Notes: generated from the letters alone by a model not told the origin. DNA of 41,422 bases from Chloroflexota bacterium (GCA_025355955.1 JANXYP010000218.1:1-41422), one strand, 5' to 3'. Counted from the first letter of the stretch, positions 1 through 9,270 are shown. Numbers and translations are program-made.

Positions 1-465
1 TTCGCGGAGCAGGATGAGGCGGCGGCGCAGGAACTCGATGAACTGCGCGCCTGCCACCTTGTCCTGGTAGGCGTGCTGATCCTGGCGGCCCTGGAAGTCC
101 TGCTTGGTGGAGAAAGGCGGGTCAATGTAGATAAGGCGCACCTGGCCCGCAAGGGAGTGGGGGCTGCTGGGTTCGGCCAGTTCGCGCAGCACCTGAAGGT
201 TGTCGCCGAAGATGAGCTTGTTGCTCCACCCAGGCTTGAGCGACGGGGGCGCATCGTCGGGCATGGTGCGTACTTCTTGCAGGGGCGCGGGGAAGGTGAA
301 CTGCATCACATCTTCGCGGCGCATCTTGCCGCGATAGACCAGTTCGTAGCCGCCAGTCACATTGGTGGCATCAGGGAAGAGCAGCTTGAGGAAGCGTGGC
401 GAAACCGGTTCGCCCGCCTCCACGGCGGCGAACAACTCGCGGCGATCGGCATCGCTCAGTCTCAT
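1..465 (-). CDS. Site-specific DNA-methyltransferase (adenine-specific, Mod-like), N-terminal part; 3' end runs off the left edge
   Basis: Reverse-strand open frame from ATG at 465: MRLSDADRRELFAAVEAGEPVSPRFLKLLFPDATNVTGGYELVYRGKMRRED...WSNKLIFGDNLQVLREL...VRLIYIDPPFSTKQDFQG...; DPPF motif and GDNLQVLREL typical of beta-class N6-adenine MTases. Not in the ORF track because it is open at the edge. Confidence 0.85.
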   Translation of the reverse strand, partial: MRLSDADRRELFAAVEAGEPVSPRFLKLLFPDATNVTGGYELVYRGKMRREDVMQFTFPAPLQEVRTMPDDAPPSLKPGWSNKLIFGDNLQVLRELAEPSSPHSLAGQVRLIYIDPPFSTKQDFQGRQDQHAYQDKVAGAQFIEFLRRRLILLRE

Positions 466-573
466 CGTGCTTGCTCCTGTCTGGTGTAGTGCAGTGGCCC
501 ACAGGCAAACTTTGCCTGCTTGCGCTATCCTGCAACAGGGTGTGTACAAGGAAATATGTACGTACACATTGTT

Positions 574-582
574 ATTATAGCA
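574..582 (-). promoter_or_regulatory. Extended -10 promoter (TGCTATAAT) upstream of the methyltransferase
   Basis: + strand attatagca = reverse complement of TGCTATAAT. Confidence 0.5.
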
Positions 583-930
583 CTTGTGTTCCTATGTGTA
601 AAGAGGGTTATCAACAACAACGTAACCAGCCAACGGACTGTTCAACGGATAAACGGACAAACGGACGTAGGGGCGCATGGCATACGCCCTGATGAGGCGC
701 ATGAATGTTCATCGCCAACAAGGGGACCAGCCAACGGATTGTTCAACGGACAAACGGAACAAGCGCCGATGGCGTAGGGGCGGATTGCGTCCGCCCTGGT
801 GGGGATTGCAAGCTGGCACCAGGGCGCGATAAATCTGCGCCCTTACGAAGGCCCGCATCGAAATTAAGTTTGTGCGGTAGTGATGATGCGCTGCCAGGGC
901 AATCATTCACCATTTACCATTCACCATTTA

Positions 931-1296
931 TCATTGCTGCTCGTACCGTTGCCGTGCCTCTTCCACCTCGGCGATGTGGCCCTCCGCCCACTTGGATAGC
1001 GTGTTGACCGCCTCGTTCAACGACCAACCCAGTTCGGTGAGCGAGTATTCCACCTTCGGCGGGATGACCGGGTAGACCTTGCGGGCGACGAGGCCGTCAC
1101 GCTCCAGTCGGCGCAGGGTTTGACTAAGCATCTTCTCGGAGATGCCCTCGATGGTACGGATCAGTTCGCCGTGCCGCATGGTGCCAAGCGAGAGGGCGCG
1201 GATGACCAGCGCCACCCACTTGTCGGCGATCAGGTCCAGCACCTTGCGCGAGGCGCAATTTGCCAGCAATATGTTCGGTGGATAGTTACTAACCAT
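931..1296 (-). CDS. HxlR-family winged-helix transcriptional regulator
   Basis: MVSNYPPNILLANCASRKVLDLIADKWVALVIRALSLGTMRHGELIRTIEGISEKMLSQTLRRLERDGLVARKVYPVIPPKVEYSLTELGWSL is classic HxlR; ATG at 1296 preferred to the track's TTG at 1332. Confidence 0.92.
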   Translation of the reverse strand: MVSNYPPNILLANCASRKVLDLIADKWVALVIRALSLGTMRHGELIRTIEGISEKMLSQTLRRLERDGLVARKVYPVIPPKVEYSLTELGWSLNEAVNTLSKWAEGHIAEVEEARQRYEQQ

Positions 1297-1298
1297 AA

Positions 1299-1326
1299 GG
1301 TAAGTATACCACTTTTCGGTAGCTAC
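1299..1326. promoter_or_regulatory. Putative HxlR operator in the divergent intergenic region
   Basis: GGTAAGTATACC (GGTA-N4-TACC, 1299-1310) and GTAGCTAC palindrome (1319-1326) between the divergent genes. Confidence 0.4.
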
Positions 1327-1355
1327 TTGCAAATTGGCACAAAGGTCTATATAAT
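1327..1355 (+). promoter_or_regulatory. Sigma70-type promoter for the F420:NADP reductase-like gene
   Basis: TTGCAA (1327-1332), 17-nt spacer, TATAAT (1350-1355). Confidence 0.6.
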
Positions 1356-1416
1356 GAACGTGGCCTCATTCGGGTGAATGGGCGGTAGGGCAAACCAACA
1401 AAGGGAGAATCAAACG

Positions 1417-2022
1417 GTGAAAATTGGAATAATTGGCGCGGGCAATGTGGGCGGCGGGCTGGGCAAAGTGTGGGCGCGGCTGGGCCATGAGGTAGTATAT
1501 GGCGTGCGCGACCCGCAGAGCGACAAGCTGAAAGCCGTGCTGGCCGAGTCGCCTCACGCCCGCGCCGCCAGCATCCGCGAGGCGGCAGCATTCGGCGATA
1601 TAGTGGCGCTGGCAACCCCCTGGGCAGCGGCGGAAGAAGCGGTGCGTGAGGCGGGCGATCTCAGCGGCAAGTTGCTAATCGATTGCATCAACCCGGTCGG
1701 CTTCAGCCTGCCCACCTCCGCTGCCGAGATGGTGGCAGGCTGGGCGCACGGCGCGAAAGTAGTCAAGGCGTTCAACACTATCGGCGCAAACAACTATAGC
1801 GACCTGCAATTCAGTGGCCTACGCGCCGATGCCTACATCTGTGGCGACGATGCCGAAGTTAAAAAGGTAGTCGGCCAACTGGCGGAGAGCATGGGGTTCG
1901 ACGTGGTGGATGCTGGGCCACTAAGCAACGCGCATCTGCTCGAAGAACTGACTATCCTATGGGTGACGCTGGCCCGCCAGGGCTACGGTCGGGAGATTGC
2001 TTTCAAGCTACTTCGCAAGTAA
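1417..2022 (+). CDS. NADPH-dependent F420 reductase-like / NAD(P)-binding oxidoreductase
   Basis: Starts near GTG: MKIGIIGAGNVGGGLGKVWARLGHEVVYGVRDPQSDK; Rossmann GxGxxG; KAFNTIGANNY typical of the F420 NADP oxidoreductase family. Confidence 0.85.
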   Translation: MKIGIIGAGNVGGGLGKVWARLGHEVVYGVRDPQSDKLKAVLAESPHARAASIREAAAFGDIVALATPWAAAEEAVREAGDLSGKLLIDCINPVGFSLPTSAAEMVAGWAHGAKVVKAFNTIGANNYSDLQFSGLRADAYICGDDAEVKKVVGQLAESMGFDVVDAGPLSNAHLLEELTILWVTLARQGYGREIAFKLLRK

Positions 2023-2193
2023 TACCAATTAGCGATGGTGCCGCTATAGATTGAGGCAGGGCGAACAACGGTTCGCCCCTACAGAACCCACGATTAGCGC
2101 GACGAATTGGTGTTATTGGCAGTAGGGCGAACAACGGTTCGCCCCTACAGAACCTTCCACTTGCAACTTGCAACTTGCAACTTGCAACTCCGG

Positions 2194-2583
2194 TTATAGA
2201 TGCGGCGCTTTAATACGATTAATCCACTTCACCCCCGGCGGGTTAGGCTTGGGCTGGGGGTTGAAGGGGAACAGGCCGATCTCGCCACGCACCGCCTGCT
2301 CCTTTAGCTCGGTTGCGCCCCACACCACCGACGCGCCCGCGATGCCCAGCAGCGCGGCGTAGCCTGCATCGCCAACCAGCACCGAGCTAGCGATGAGCAG
2401 GATGCCCAACCCCAGCATATAGGGCCACCACAGGTAGCCGAGGTGGTACTCCACCCGAATCACCCAGAAGAAGCCGAAGCCAATTATCCCCAGCGCAAAG
2501 AAGCCTAGCGCGACTGCGCCCCAATCAAGGGATTGTAGATTGAAGATTGTAGATTGCAGATTGTTGAGAATGGTCAGGCTCAT
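2194..2583 (-). CDS. DUF4491-like small membrane protein
   Basis: From MSLTILNN: VIRVEYHLGYLWWPYMLGLGILLIASSVLVGDAGYAALLGIAGASVVWGATELKEQAVRGEIGLFPFNPQ; E-x-Q...G..P.NP tail typical of DUF4491. Confidence 0.65.
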   Translation of the reverse strand: MSLTILNNLQSTIFNLQSLDWGAVALGFFALGIIGFGFFWVIRVEYHLGYLWWPYMLGLGILLIASSVLVGDAGYAALLGIAGASVVWGATELKEQAVRGEIGLFPFNPQPKPNPPGVKWINRIKAPHL

Positions 2584-3104
2584 TGCTCCACCTCCGCTAC
2601 CTGGGCTACCTGGGACATAATTGCGGCGTGGGCTTCCTGTCGCCTGGTGATTTTCTGGTTGCCTTTGCGTCGGGGGCAGACCAGGCATGGTGTGCCAGTG
2701 CAAGGGTTGCAGAGCGGCGCGATATGCAGAGCGTCTACTGGCACGCCCTGCGGCTCACGCTTCAGTGGGTCGTCGGTGCGGCCCAGCCCTGCGGCCAGGT
2801 AGGCGGCATGGCGGGGATTGGCGGGGTGGGCGGGGGCGTGACCGTGGATGACCCGCCACTGCTGGCGATAGACCTCGACCGCATCCCAGAACAGGGTGAA
2901 GCCGACCACGCTGCACGCGCCACCGATTGCCAGGTTAGGCGCGAACGGGGCGTAGAGGTTCAGCGTCAGCGCGGCCAGCCCCAGCGCGACCATCGGCGGC
3001 CAGATGACGCGGCTGTGCGCCTCCACCCAGCGCACCCCCACGTGGCCCCACCAGATGCTTACGAATGTCACCAGCGCAATCCAAACCCCAACCAGTTGCA
3101 GCAT
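2580..3104 (-). CDS. DUF4491-like membrane protein, divergent tandem paralogue
   Basis: WWGHVGVRWVEAHSRVIWPPMVALGLAALTLNLYAPFAPNLAIGGACSVVGFTLFWDAVEVYRQQWRVIHGHAPAHPANPRHAAYL shows the same topology and E/Q...G..P.NP motif; ATG overlap with the next gene. Confidence 0.5.
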   Translation of the reverse strand: MLQLVGVWIALVTFVSIWWGHVGVRWVEAHSRVIWPPMVALGLAALTLNLYAPFAPNLAIGGACSVVGFTLFWDAVEVYRQQWRVIHGHAPAHPANPRHAAYLAAGLGRTDDPLKREPQGVPVDALHIAPLCNPCTGTPCLVCPRRKGNQKITRRQEAHAAIMSQVAQVAEVEQ

Positions 3105-3425
3105 CGCCGATCTCCTAAGCAGTCAACCATCTGTAGGGGCGAACCGTTGTTCGCCCTGCCCGACTTCCATTGTAGCATACCACATTTGGGCCGCCCATTA
3201 AAGTTTGCGGAAATGTTTTTGATTTGTGTGCCGGGGGTGCAGTTCATCAGCTTGCGACCGTAGGAGCGGACGGTGGCCCGCCGTGGTGAACTGCGGTTAA
3301 GCCCATCGGTGGAGACAACCTTGGGGTAGGGGCGAATCGCATACGCCCTGATGAAGCTGGCATTAACGTTAGGCAAGCGGTCGTATGCGATTCGCCGCTA
3401 CCCCAGCTTTGAGTGCGGCTCATCA

Positions 3426-3465
3426 AACAAATAGGGCTGACGCAATTGCGCCAGCCCTATTTGTT
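3426..3465 (-). terminator. Intrinsic terminator downstream of pnp
   Basis: 40-bp near-perfect palindrome aacaaatagggctgacgcaattgcgccagccctatttgtt with flanking T/A runs. Confidence 0.7.
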
Positions 3466-3575
3466 CGTTTGGTTTAGCTTTGCGGCGTAGTAGCCTTGGG
3501 CGTTGATGCGGGGCGGCATTTCTCCCCTAAACCCCCGCTGGGGGCTTTTTGCCTTTAGCCACTGCGCCATTTATG

Positions 3576-5852
3576 TTAGCGGCGGGGGCCACTGTCGCCG
3601 CCACTGCCGTTGCCACCACCCCAGCCGGGGCGGTCGCCAGCGGGGCGGGGGCCGCGATCGCCGCCTCCACCACCAAAGCCACCACCGCCGCCGGGGCGGG
3701 GGCCGCGATCGCCACCACCAGCGCGATCGGCGCGGGGGGCGGGCATCTGGCCGGTTAGCACCGCACGACGGCTGAGGCTGACCTTGCCCATGCGGTCGAT
3801 GTCCGTGACCATCACGTTGATCTCGTCGCCCATGCTGACCACATCCTCGACGTTACGCACGTCGTAATCGGCCAGTTCGCTGACGTGAACCATGCCATCC
3901 TTGCCTGGCAGGATTTGCACGAACGCGCCGTAGGGCATGATGCGTACCACCTTGCCGAGATAGACCTGACCGACTTCGACTTCCTTCGTCACCGCCTCGA
4001 TGCGGGCGATTGCCCGCTTGGCCGCTTCGCCGTCGCTGCTAGCGATACGCACGGTGCCGTCCTCTTCGATGTCTATCTTGCAGCCGGTGTCCTCAGTGAT
4101 GCTGCGGATGTTCTTACCACCGGGGCCGATCAGCGCGCCGATCTTCTCCGGGTTGATCTTGATGGCGATGATGCGCGGCGCGTACTGGGAGATGTCGGCA
4201 CGCGGCTGAGTGATACTCTCCGCCATCTTGCCGAGGATGAACATCCGACCCTCGCGGGCCTGAGCGAATGCTTCCTCCATAACCTCGTAGCTGAGGCCAA
4301 GCATCTTGATGTCCATTTGCAAGCCAGTGACACCCTTCTCGGTGCCAGCCACCTTGAAGTCCATGTCGCCCAGCGAGTCCTCGATGCCCTGAATGTCGGT
4401 TAGCACCTGATGCTTGCTGCCATCCTTGCTGGTGACCAGGCCCATCGCCACACCTGCTACTGGCGCAGTTATCGGCACGCCCGCGTCCATCAGGCTCAGG
4501 CTGCTGCCGCACACGCTGCCCATCGAGCTAGAACCGTTGCTGCTCAGAACCTCGCTGACCACGCGGATGGCGTAGGGGAAGGTTTCCTCGCTGGGTAGCA
4601 CCGGCAGCAACGAGCGCTCGGCCAGGTGGCCGTGGCCGATGTCGCGGCGCGATGCGCCCCGCACCATCTTGGTTTCGCCGGTGCTGAAGGGAGGGAAGTT
4701 GTACTGGTGGACGTAGCGCTTGCTCGTCTCCGGGCCGAGGCCATCAACGCTCTGCTCATCGTCGCTGGTGCCAAGCGTGGTGATGCTCAATACCTGGGTT
4801 TGGCCGCGAGTGAACAACCCGGAGCCGTGGGTGCGGGGCAGCACGCCGACTTCGGTGCTGATCGAGCGGATTTCGGCGTGACTGCGCCCATCGGGGCGGC
4901 TGTCGCGGTCAAGGATGGCGTTGCGTACCTCTTCCTTCAGGATGTTATACCAGGCACTTTCAATCTGCTTCATTTTGCCAGCCAGATCAGCCTCAGCCAC
5001 CCCCTGGGTGAATTGCTCCACCACGGCGGCTTTGACCGCATCGGTGGCTGCTTCACGGTTCTGCTTGACTGGATTGTTGACCGCATCGGTCAGCTTGCTG
5101 CCCATCCAGCCCTTGATCTCATCCTCGAACGAGGTGTCCTTCGCGGGTGGGGTGAACTCGCGCTTGGGGCGGGCGCAGGCTTCGATTAGCTGCTTCTGCA
5201 ACTGGATGGAGGCTTGCAGCCCGGCATGGCCGAACTTGACCGCTTCCAGCAGGATGGCTTCGGACAGTTCGTGTGCGCCTGCCTCCACCATCAGCACTGC
5301 CGTCTCGGTGCCAGCCACGCTCAGGTTGAGCAGGCTGCGCTCCATCTCCTCGCGGGTGGGGTTGAGGATAAAGTCGTTGTTCATGTAGCCGACCTTGGCC
5401 GCGCCAACCGGCCCCTGGAAGGGGATGTCGGAGATGCACAGCGCCGCACTGCTGCCGATGATGCTGAGGATCTCCGGCTCGTTCTCGTTATCAATGCTGA
5501 GGACGGTGTTGATAATCTGCACGTCATTGCCGTAGCCCTTGGGGAAGAGCGGGCGCAGCGGGCGGTCGGTGAGGCGGTCAATCAGGATGGCGTTGTCGCT
5601 GGGGCGATTCTCGCGCTTGATGAAGCCGCCAGGGAACTTGCCTGCGGCATACATCTTCTCCTGATATTCGACCGTGAGGGGGAAGAAGTCCACGCCGGGG
5701 CGGGGCGAATGTGCGCCAACCACGGTTGCCAGCATTACGGTGTCGCCATACTGGATCAGCACCGCGCCGTCGGCTTGCTCGGCAAGGCGACCGGCCTCGA
5801 CACTGAGCTTACGCCCGCCGACTTCGGTTTCAAAACGATATACTTCAGCCAT
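3576..5852 (-). CDS. pnp: Polyribonucleotide nucleotidyltransferase (PNPase)
   Basis: Full-length: two RNase PH domains, KH (IGALIGPGGKNIRSITEDTGCKIDIEEDG) and S1 (GQVYLGKVVRIMPYGAFVQILPGKDGMVHVSEL); Gly/Arg-rich tail. Confidence 0.98.
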   Translation of the reverse strand: MAEVYRFETEVGGRKLSVEAGRLAEQADGAVLIQYGDTVMLATVVGAHSPRPGVDFFPLTVEYQEKMYAAGKFPGGFIKRENRPSDNAILIDRLTDRPLRPLFPKGYGNDVQIINTVLSIDNENEPEILSIIGSSAALCISDIPFQGPVGAAKVGYMNNDFILNPTREEMERSLLNLSVAGTETAVLMVEAGAHELSEAILLEAVKFGHAGLQASIQLQKQLIEACARPKREFTPPAKDTSFEDEIKGWMGSKLTDAVNNPVKQNREAATDAVKAAVVEQFTQGVAEADLAGKMKQIESAWYNILKEEVRNAILDRDSRPDGRSHAEIRSISTEVGVLPRTHGSGLFTRGQTQVLSITTLGTSDDEQSVDGLGPETSKRYVHQYNFPPFSTGETKMVRGASRRDIGHGHLAERSLLPVLPSEETFPYAIRVVSEVLSSNGSSSMGSVCGSSLSLMDAGVPITAPVAGVAMGLVTSKDGSKHQVLTDIQGIEDSLGDMDFKVAGTEKGVTGLQMDIKMLGLSYEVMEEAFAQAREGRMFILGKMAESITQPRADISQYAPRIIAIKINPEKIGALIGPGGKNIRSITEDTGCKIDIEEDGTVRIASSDGEAAKRAIARIEAVTKEVEVGQVYLGKVVRIMPYGAFVQILPGKDGMVHVSELADYDVRNVEDVVSMGDEINVMVTDIDRMGKVSLSRRAVLTGQMPAPRADRAGGGDRGPRPGGGGGFGGGGGDRGPRPAGDRPGWGGGNGSGGDSGPRR

Positions 5853-6266
5853 GTGTGTATTGCTCCTTGTGCAGGGAGCAACGGCGTTGGGGATGTGGGG
5901 AACTACCGACAGATAAAAGGGGTCAAAGGCGGAGACTGGAAAATATCCGATGATTTTCAGACTTGCCCGGCTACTAACCGAAGCTTACCAACCTTGCTGG
6001 CCGCTAACATCAGCGCCCCTTGCGCTGTCTGGCCCGTTCCTCCCCTGGGCCGTGCTTCCTCATGATGATGCGCGGCAGCTTTCTACCTACGCGATTTGGG
6101 TGTTACCGTCGCGCCCTTTGCAACGACGGTGTGGGGTTGCGCCCTTGCGCCCTGGCCCCGGTTGCGGCCAAAACCTGAATGTAGATTACAGTGATAACGA
6201 CTCCCCTCCCACCGGGAGGGGTTGGGGTGGGTGTACACCCCCCTCGAAATCCTGCAATCATCACTG

Positions 6267-6536
6267 TTACTTGCGTAGACCGAGCTTCGCCAGGATGGTG
6301 CGATAGCGATCCACGTCCTTCTTGTTGAGGTAGGCAAGCAAGCGACGGCGCTGCCCGACCAGTTTGAGCAGGCCGCGCCGCGAGTGGTTATCGTGCTTGA
6401 ACTTACGCAGGTGGTCGGTAAGCTGCAAGATGCGGGTGGAGAGCAGCGCAATCTGCACCTCCGGGCTGCCAGTGTCGCCCTCGTGTACCGCGAACTTCTC
6501 CATGAGTGCGGTTTTCTCTTCCTTCAGCAATGCCAT
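6267..6536 (-). CDS. rpsO: 30S ribosomal protein S15
   Basis: [74 protein letters not shown]. Confidence 0.98.
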   Translation of the reverse strand: MALLKEEKTALMEKFAVHEGDTGSPEVQIALLSTRILQLTDHLRKFKHDNHSRRGLLKLVGQRRRLLAYLNKKDVDRYRTILAKLGLRK

Positions 6537-6643
6537 GTGTTAGTTAACACTCCTCCCTGAGAGATACGGGCGTGGGCGAGGGTTTGCGCCCAGCCTAAGT
6601 TATGGTAAACAAACGCGAGCCAACACTTCGGCTCACTATCTGC

Positions 6644-6652
6644 ATTATACCA
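6644..6652 (-). promoter_or_regulatory. Extended -10 promoter (TGGTATAAT) upstream of rpsO
   Basis: + strand attatacca = reverse complement of TGGTATAAT. Confidence 0.55.
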
Positions 6653-6684
6653 TAATAAGAGGGTGTGGGCAAGTTTTGCGCCAA

Positions 6685-7188
6685 TTAGCGATGAACGAGG
6701 GTATGTATGGTAACATCATCTCCATTCTTGCCTTCAGCCTCAATGAAAGTCTGCTCCTCCGTTCCTACGCTGGCGGTAAGCGGAACACTAACCGTAATGG
6801 TAAAAGTAGTATTGGTACCACCTTTTAGCGTCACCGAATGGGGTACTTGGCTGAGGTTAGCCCAACCCAGGCTTGAGGTGGTAGTAATTACATAGGTGTC
6901 AGTCTCAATACCTTGATTCTTAATGGTTGCCCCATATGGTATAACACTACCCAGCACCGCTGGCTTCCCCGGTGATACTGAGATGGCTACGTTGTACAAT
7001 GAGGGAACTCCAGCATCCTCCCCCGTAGTGATCTCATTAACAGATTTAGATTGGGCCTGACCGTTAGAGCTTTGGGGCTGGTCGCAGGAGGTAAGTTGGA
7101 TGATGAGCAGGCCAAGCAGCAGGTATTTAGCCAGGATTGCTGCTTTTTGGCTCAGATGGAAGATCGAGTGTTCGTTCACGCTGTTCAT
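6685..7188 (-). CDS. Secreted lipoprotein with Ig-like/NEW3-type domain
   Basis: Lipobox LIIQLTSC; VAISVSPGKPAVLGSVIPYGATIKNQGIETDTYVITTTSSLGWANLS...TFTITVSVPLTASVGTEEQTFIEA. Confidence 0.6.
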   Translation of the reverse strand: MNSVNEHSIFHLSQKAAILAKYLLLGLLIIQLTSCDQPQSSNGQAQSKSVNEITTGEDAGVPSLYNVAISVSPGKPAVLGSVIPYGATIKNQGIETDTYVITTTSSLGWANLSQVPHSVTLKGGTNTTFTITVSVPLTASVGTEEQTFIEAEGKNGDDVTIHTLVHR

Positions 7189-7301
7189 GATCACGGCTCC
7201 AAAGGCTGGATGGAGCGGCGAATGATGGCGCTCAACTCGCCACGTAAGTAATCCGTCGCTTCGCACGAGTGTGCACTGCAGCGTTTTCCTTTCTCATGCT
7301 C

Positions 7302-7310
7302 ATTATAGCA
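7302..7310 (-). promoter_or_regulatory. Extended -10 promoter (TGCTATAAT) upstream of the lipoprotein gene
   Basis: + strand attatagca. Confidence 0.5.
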
Positions 7311-7455
7311 TAGACGGCCTGGCAAATGGGAAAGTTCCTTCGTGGCTGAGGTGAAGCGCAGTTGCCCGCCCTTCGTCAATATAGTATAATGGTGACGCAC
7401 CATGCAGTGGAAGCAGGTGCGTTCCACAGAGTTAGGAAGGATAAAGAACCCGAAC

Positions 7456-8436
7456 ATGGCAACCCTCGGCGAGACTCTCCAGCAGGCCCGCGAACAGATG
7501 GGCGTTAGCCTGGACGAAGCGGAGCGCGAGACCCGCATCCGCAGCAAGATACTGGCCGCCTTCGAGGATGATAATCAGGCTGAACTACCCGCCCCCGTCT
7601 ACGCCCGTGGCCTGCTTCGCAACTACGCTACCTACCTCGGCATTGACCCAACCAGCATCCTCGACCTATTCGACGCGCAAACCAATGTGGGTCGGGGCCG
7701 ACGCGCCACCCAGCCTGCCGTCAAACTCGCGCCCGTTACCGGCGAGGTACGCACCAGCCTGCGCTATCCGCCCAGCATCCTCGGTGTGTTCATCGTGCTG
7801 GTGCTGGTCATCTTCGTGGTCATCGTCGGCGTGAACATGGTGAGCGGCGCAAAGGATGCCAATAAGACGACTGCGCTAGCCACGCCTGCGCCGCCCACCC
7901 CTACCTTGCTGCTGGCGCTGGCATCCACTCCTGGGGGCGTGATCCCGTTCCTGCCCACCCCGACTAATCCTGGCGGCGGTGGTAACGCCAACCCCCCGGC
8001 CGTAACTGCGCCAGTTACTGGCACGCTCAGGGCGACCAGCACGCCCGCGCCACCTAACCCCAACCTGGGGGTCGGCACGCCGGTGGTTGGTCTGGGCATC
8101 GCGGCCAGCCCCAGCCCCACCCTGCCGCCCGCGCCGCCGTCCGCCCCTAGCCCCACCCTCGCGCCCGCTGTGGCGGGTCAAGGGGTGCAGGTGGTGCTGG
8201 TTGCCACCGCCGACTCGTGGATGATGGTTACGGTCGATGGCTTGCAGCAGTTCAGCGGCACGATGGCCTCCGGCACGCGCCGCACCTTCCAGGGCGATAA
8301 CACCGTGTACGTCTGGGCGGGCAACGGCGGCGGTGTGAGCGTGGTCATTAACGGCCAGAGTCGCGGTGCGCTCGGCGCGCCGGGTCAGGTCATCAAAAGG
8401 CAGTGGGACAACAAGGGCAACCAGACTAACGGCTAA
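7456..8436 (+). CDS. RodZ-like protein: N-terminal HTH, TM helix, Pro/Thr linker, C-terminal DUF4115
   Basis: MATLGETLQQAREQMGVSLDEAERETRIRSKILAAFEDDNQAELPAPVYARGLLRNYATYLGID; C-term VVLVATADSWMMVTVDGLQQFSGTMASGTRRTF. Confidence 0.85.
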   Translation: MATLGETLQQAREQMGVSLDEAERETRIRSKILAAFEDDNQAELPAPVYARGLLRNYATYLGIDPTSILDLFDAQTNVGRGRRATQPAVKLAPVTGEVRTSLRYPPSILGVFIVLVLVIFVVIVGVNMVSGAKDANKTTALATPAPPTPTLLLALASTPGGVIPFLPTPTNPGGGGNANPPAVTAPVTGTLRATSTPAPPNPNLGVGTPVVGLGIAASPSPTLPPAPPSAPSPTLAPAVAGQGVQVVLVATADSWMMVTVDGLQQFSGTMASGTRRTFQGDNTVYVWAGNGGGVSVVINGQSRGALGAPGQVIKRQWDNKGNQTNG

Positions 8437-8621
8437 CCGGGCCGGAGAATAAAGATTAAAGATGAAGGATTAAAGTGCGGTGGCGCAAAACGCAAGTTAC
8501 GCTCCTGCACAACCGAGTACCAGGTAGCCGAGTAGATGGTGTATTTTCTGTTGGGGCGAACCGTTGTTTGCCCTGGCCCTTTACACCAGCACCAAAGCTA
8601 TTTGGTATAACAAGGAGAAAT

Positions 8622-9113
8622 ATGGCAGGCACTAGCTCTTTCGATGTGGTCAGCGAGTTCGACCGCCAGGAATTGGTCAACGCGGTTGATCAGACCGAAC
8701 GTGAGGTTCACACTCGCTACGACCTCAAGGACACCAAAAGCGACATTAAGCTAGAGGAAGACAAGATCGCGCTCACCGCTGAATCGGAGTTCCAGCTAAA
8801 CGCGATGAAGGATATTCTGCAGAGCAAGGCGATCAAGCGTGGTCTCTCGCTCAAAATATTCAGCTGGGGCAAGGCCGAACCGGCCGGTGGCAACACCATG
8901 CGCCAGAGTGTCACCCTGGTCAAGGGCATCGAGGAAACTCTCGCCAAGAAGATGGTCAAGGATATACGCGAGGCCCAACCCAAAGTGCAGGCGCAAATCC
9001 AGGGTGAGGCCATCCGCGTCATCGCCAAGAACAAAGACGACTTGCAAGCAGTCATCACCTTCCTCAAGGGTAAGGATTACCCAGTAGCCCTGCAATTCAT
9101 CAACTACCGCTAA
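8622..9113 (+). CDS. YajQ family (UPF0234) nucleotide-binding protein
   Basis: SSFDVVSEFDRQELVNAVDQTEREVHTRYDLKDTKSDI...GNTMRQSVTLVKGIEETLAKKMVKDIR. Confidence 0.95.
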   Translation: MAGTSSFDVVSEFDRQELVNAVDQTEREVHTRYDLKDTKSDIKLEEDKIALTAESEFQLNAMKDILQSKAIKRGLSLKIFSWGKAEPAGGNTMRQSVTLVKGIEETLAKKMVKDIREAQPKVQAQIQGEAIRVIAKNKDDLQAVITFLKGKDYPVALQFINYR

Positions 9114-9152
9114 ACGCGAGTGCTGTGGACTGAGGACTGAGGACTGAGGACT

Positions 9153-9270
9153 GAGTATCGTAGGGGCGGGCGGCTGCCCACCCTGGTGCAATTTACACAA
9201 TCTGCTGGGCCGAGTATCGTAGGGGCGGGCGGCTGCCCGCCCTGGTGCAATTTACACAATCTGCTGGGCC
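9153..9270. repeat. Tandem duplication (2 x 59 bp) of a REP-type palindrome unit
   Basis: gagtatcgtaggggcgggcggctgccc(a/g)ccctggtgcaatttacacaatctgctgggcc at 9153-9211 and 9212-9270, one difference. Confidence 0.95.

Noticed and set aside
2583-3263. 226-aa + strand ORF opposite the DUF4491-like pair
   Set aside because: Antisense to two coherent membrane-protein frames.
5214-6065. 283-aa + strand ORF antisense to pnp
   Set aside because: Shadow ORF of a high-GC gene; pnp on the opposite strand is unambiguous and the translation is compositionally unlike a protein family.
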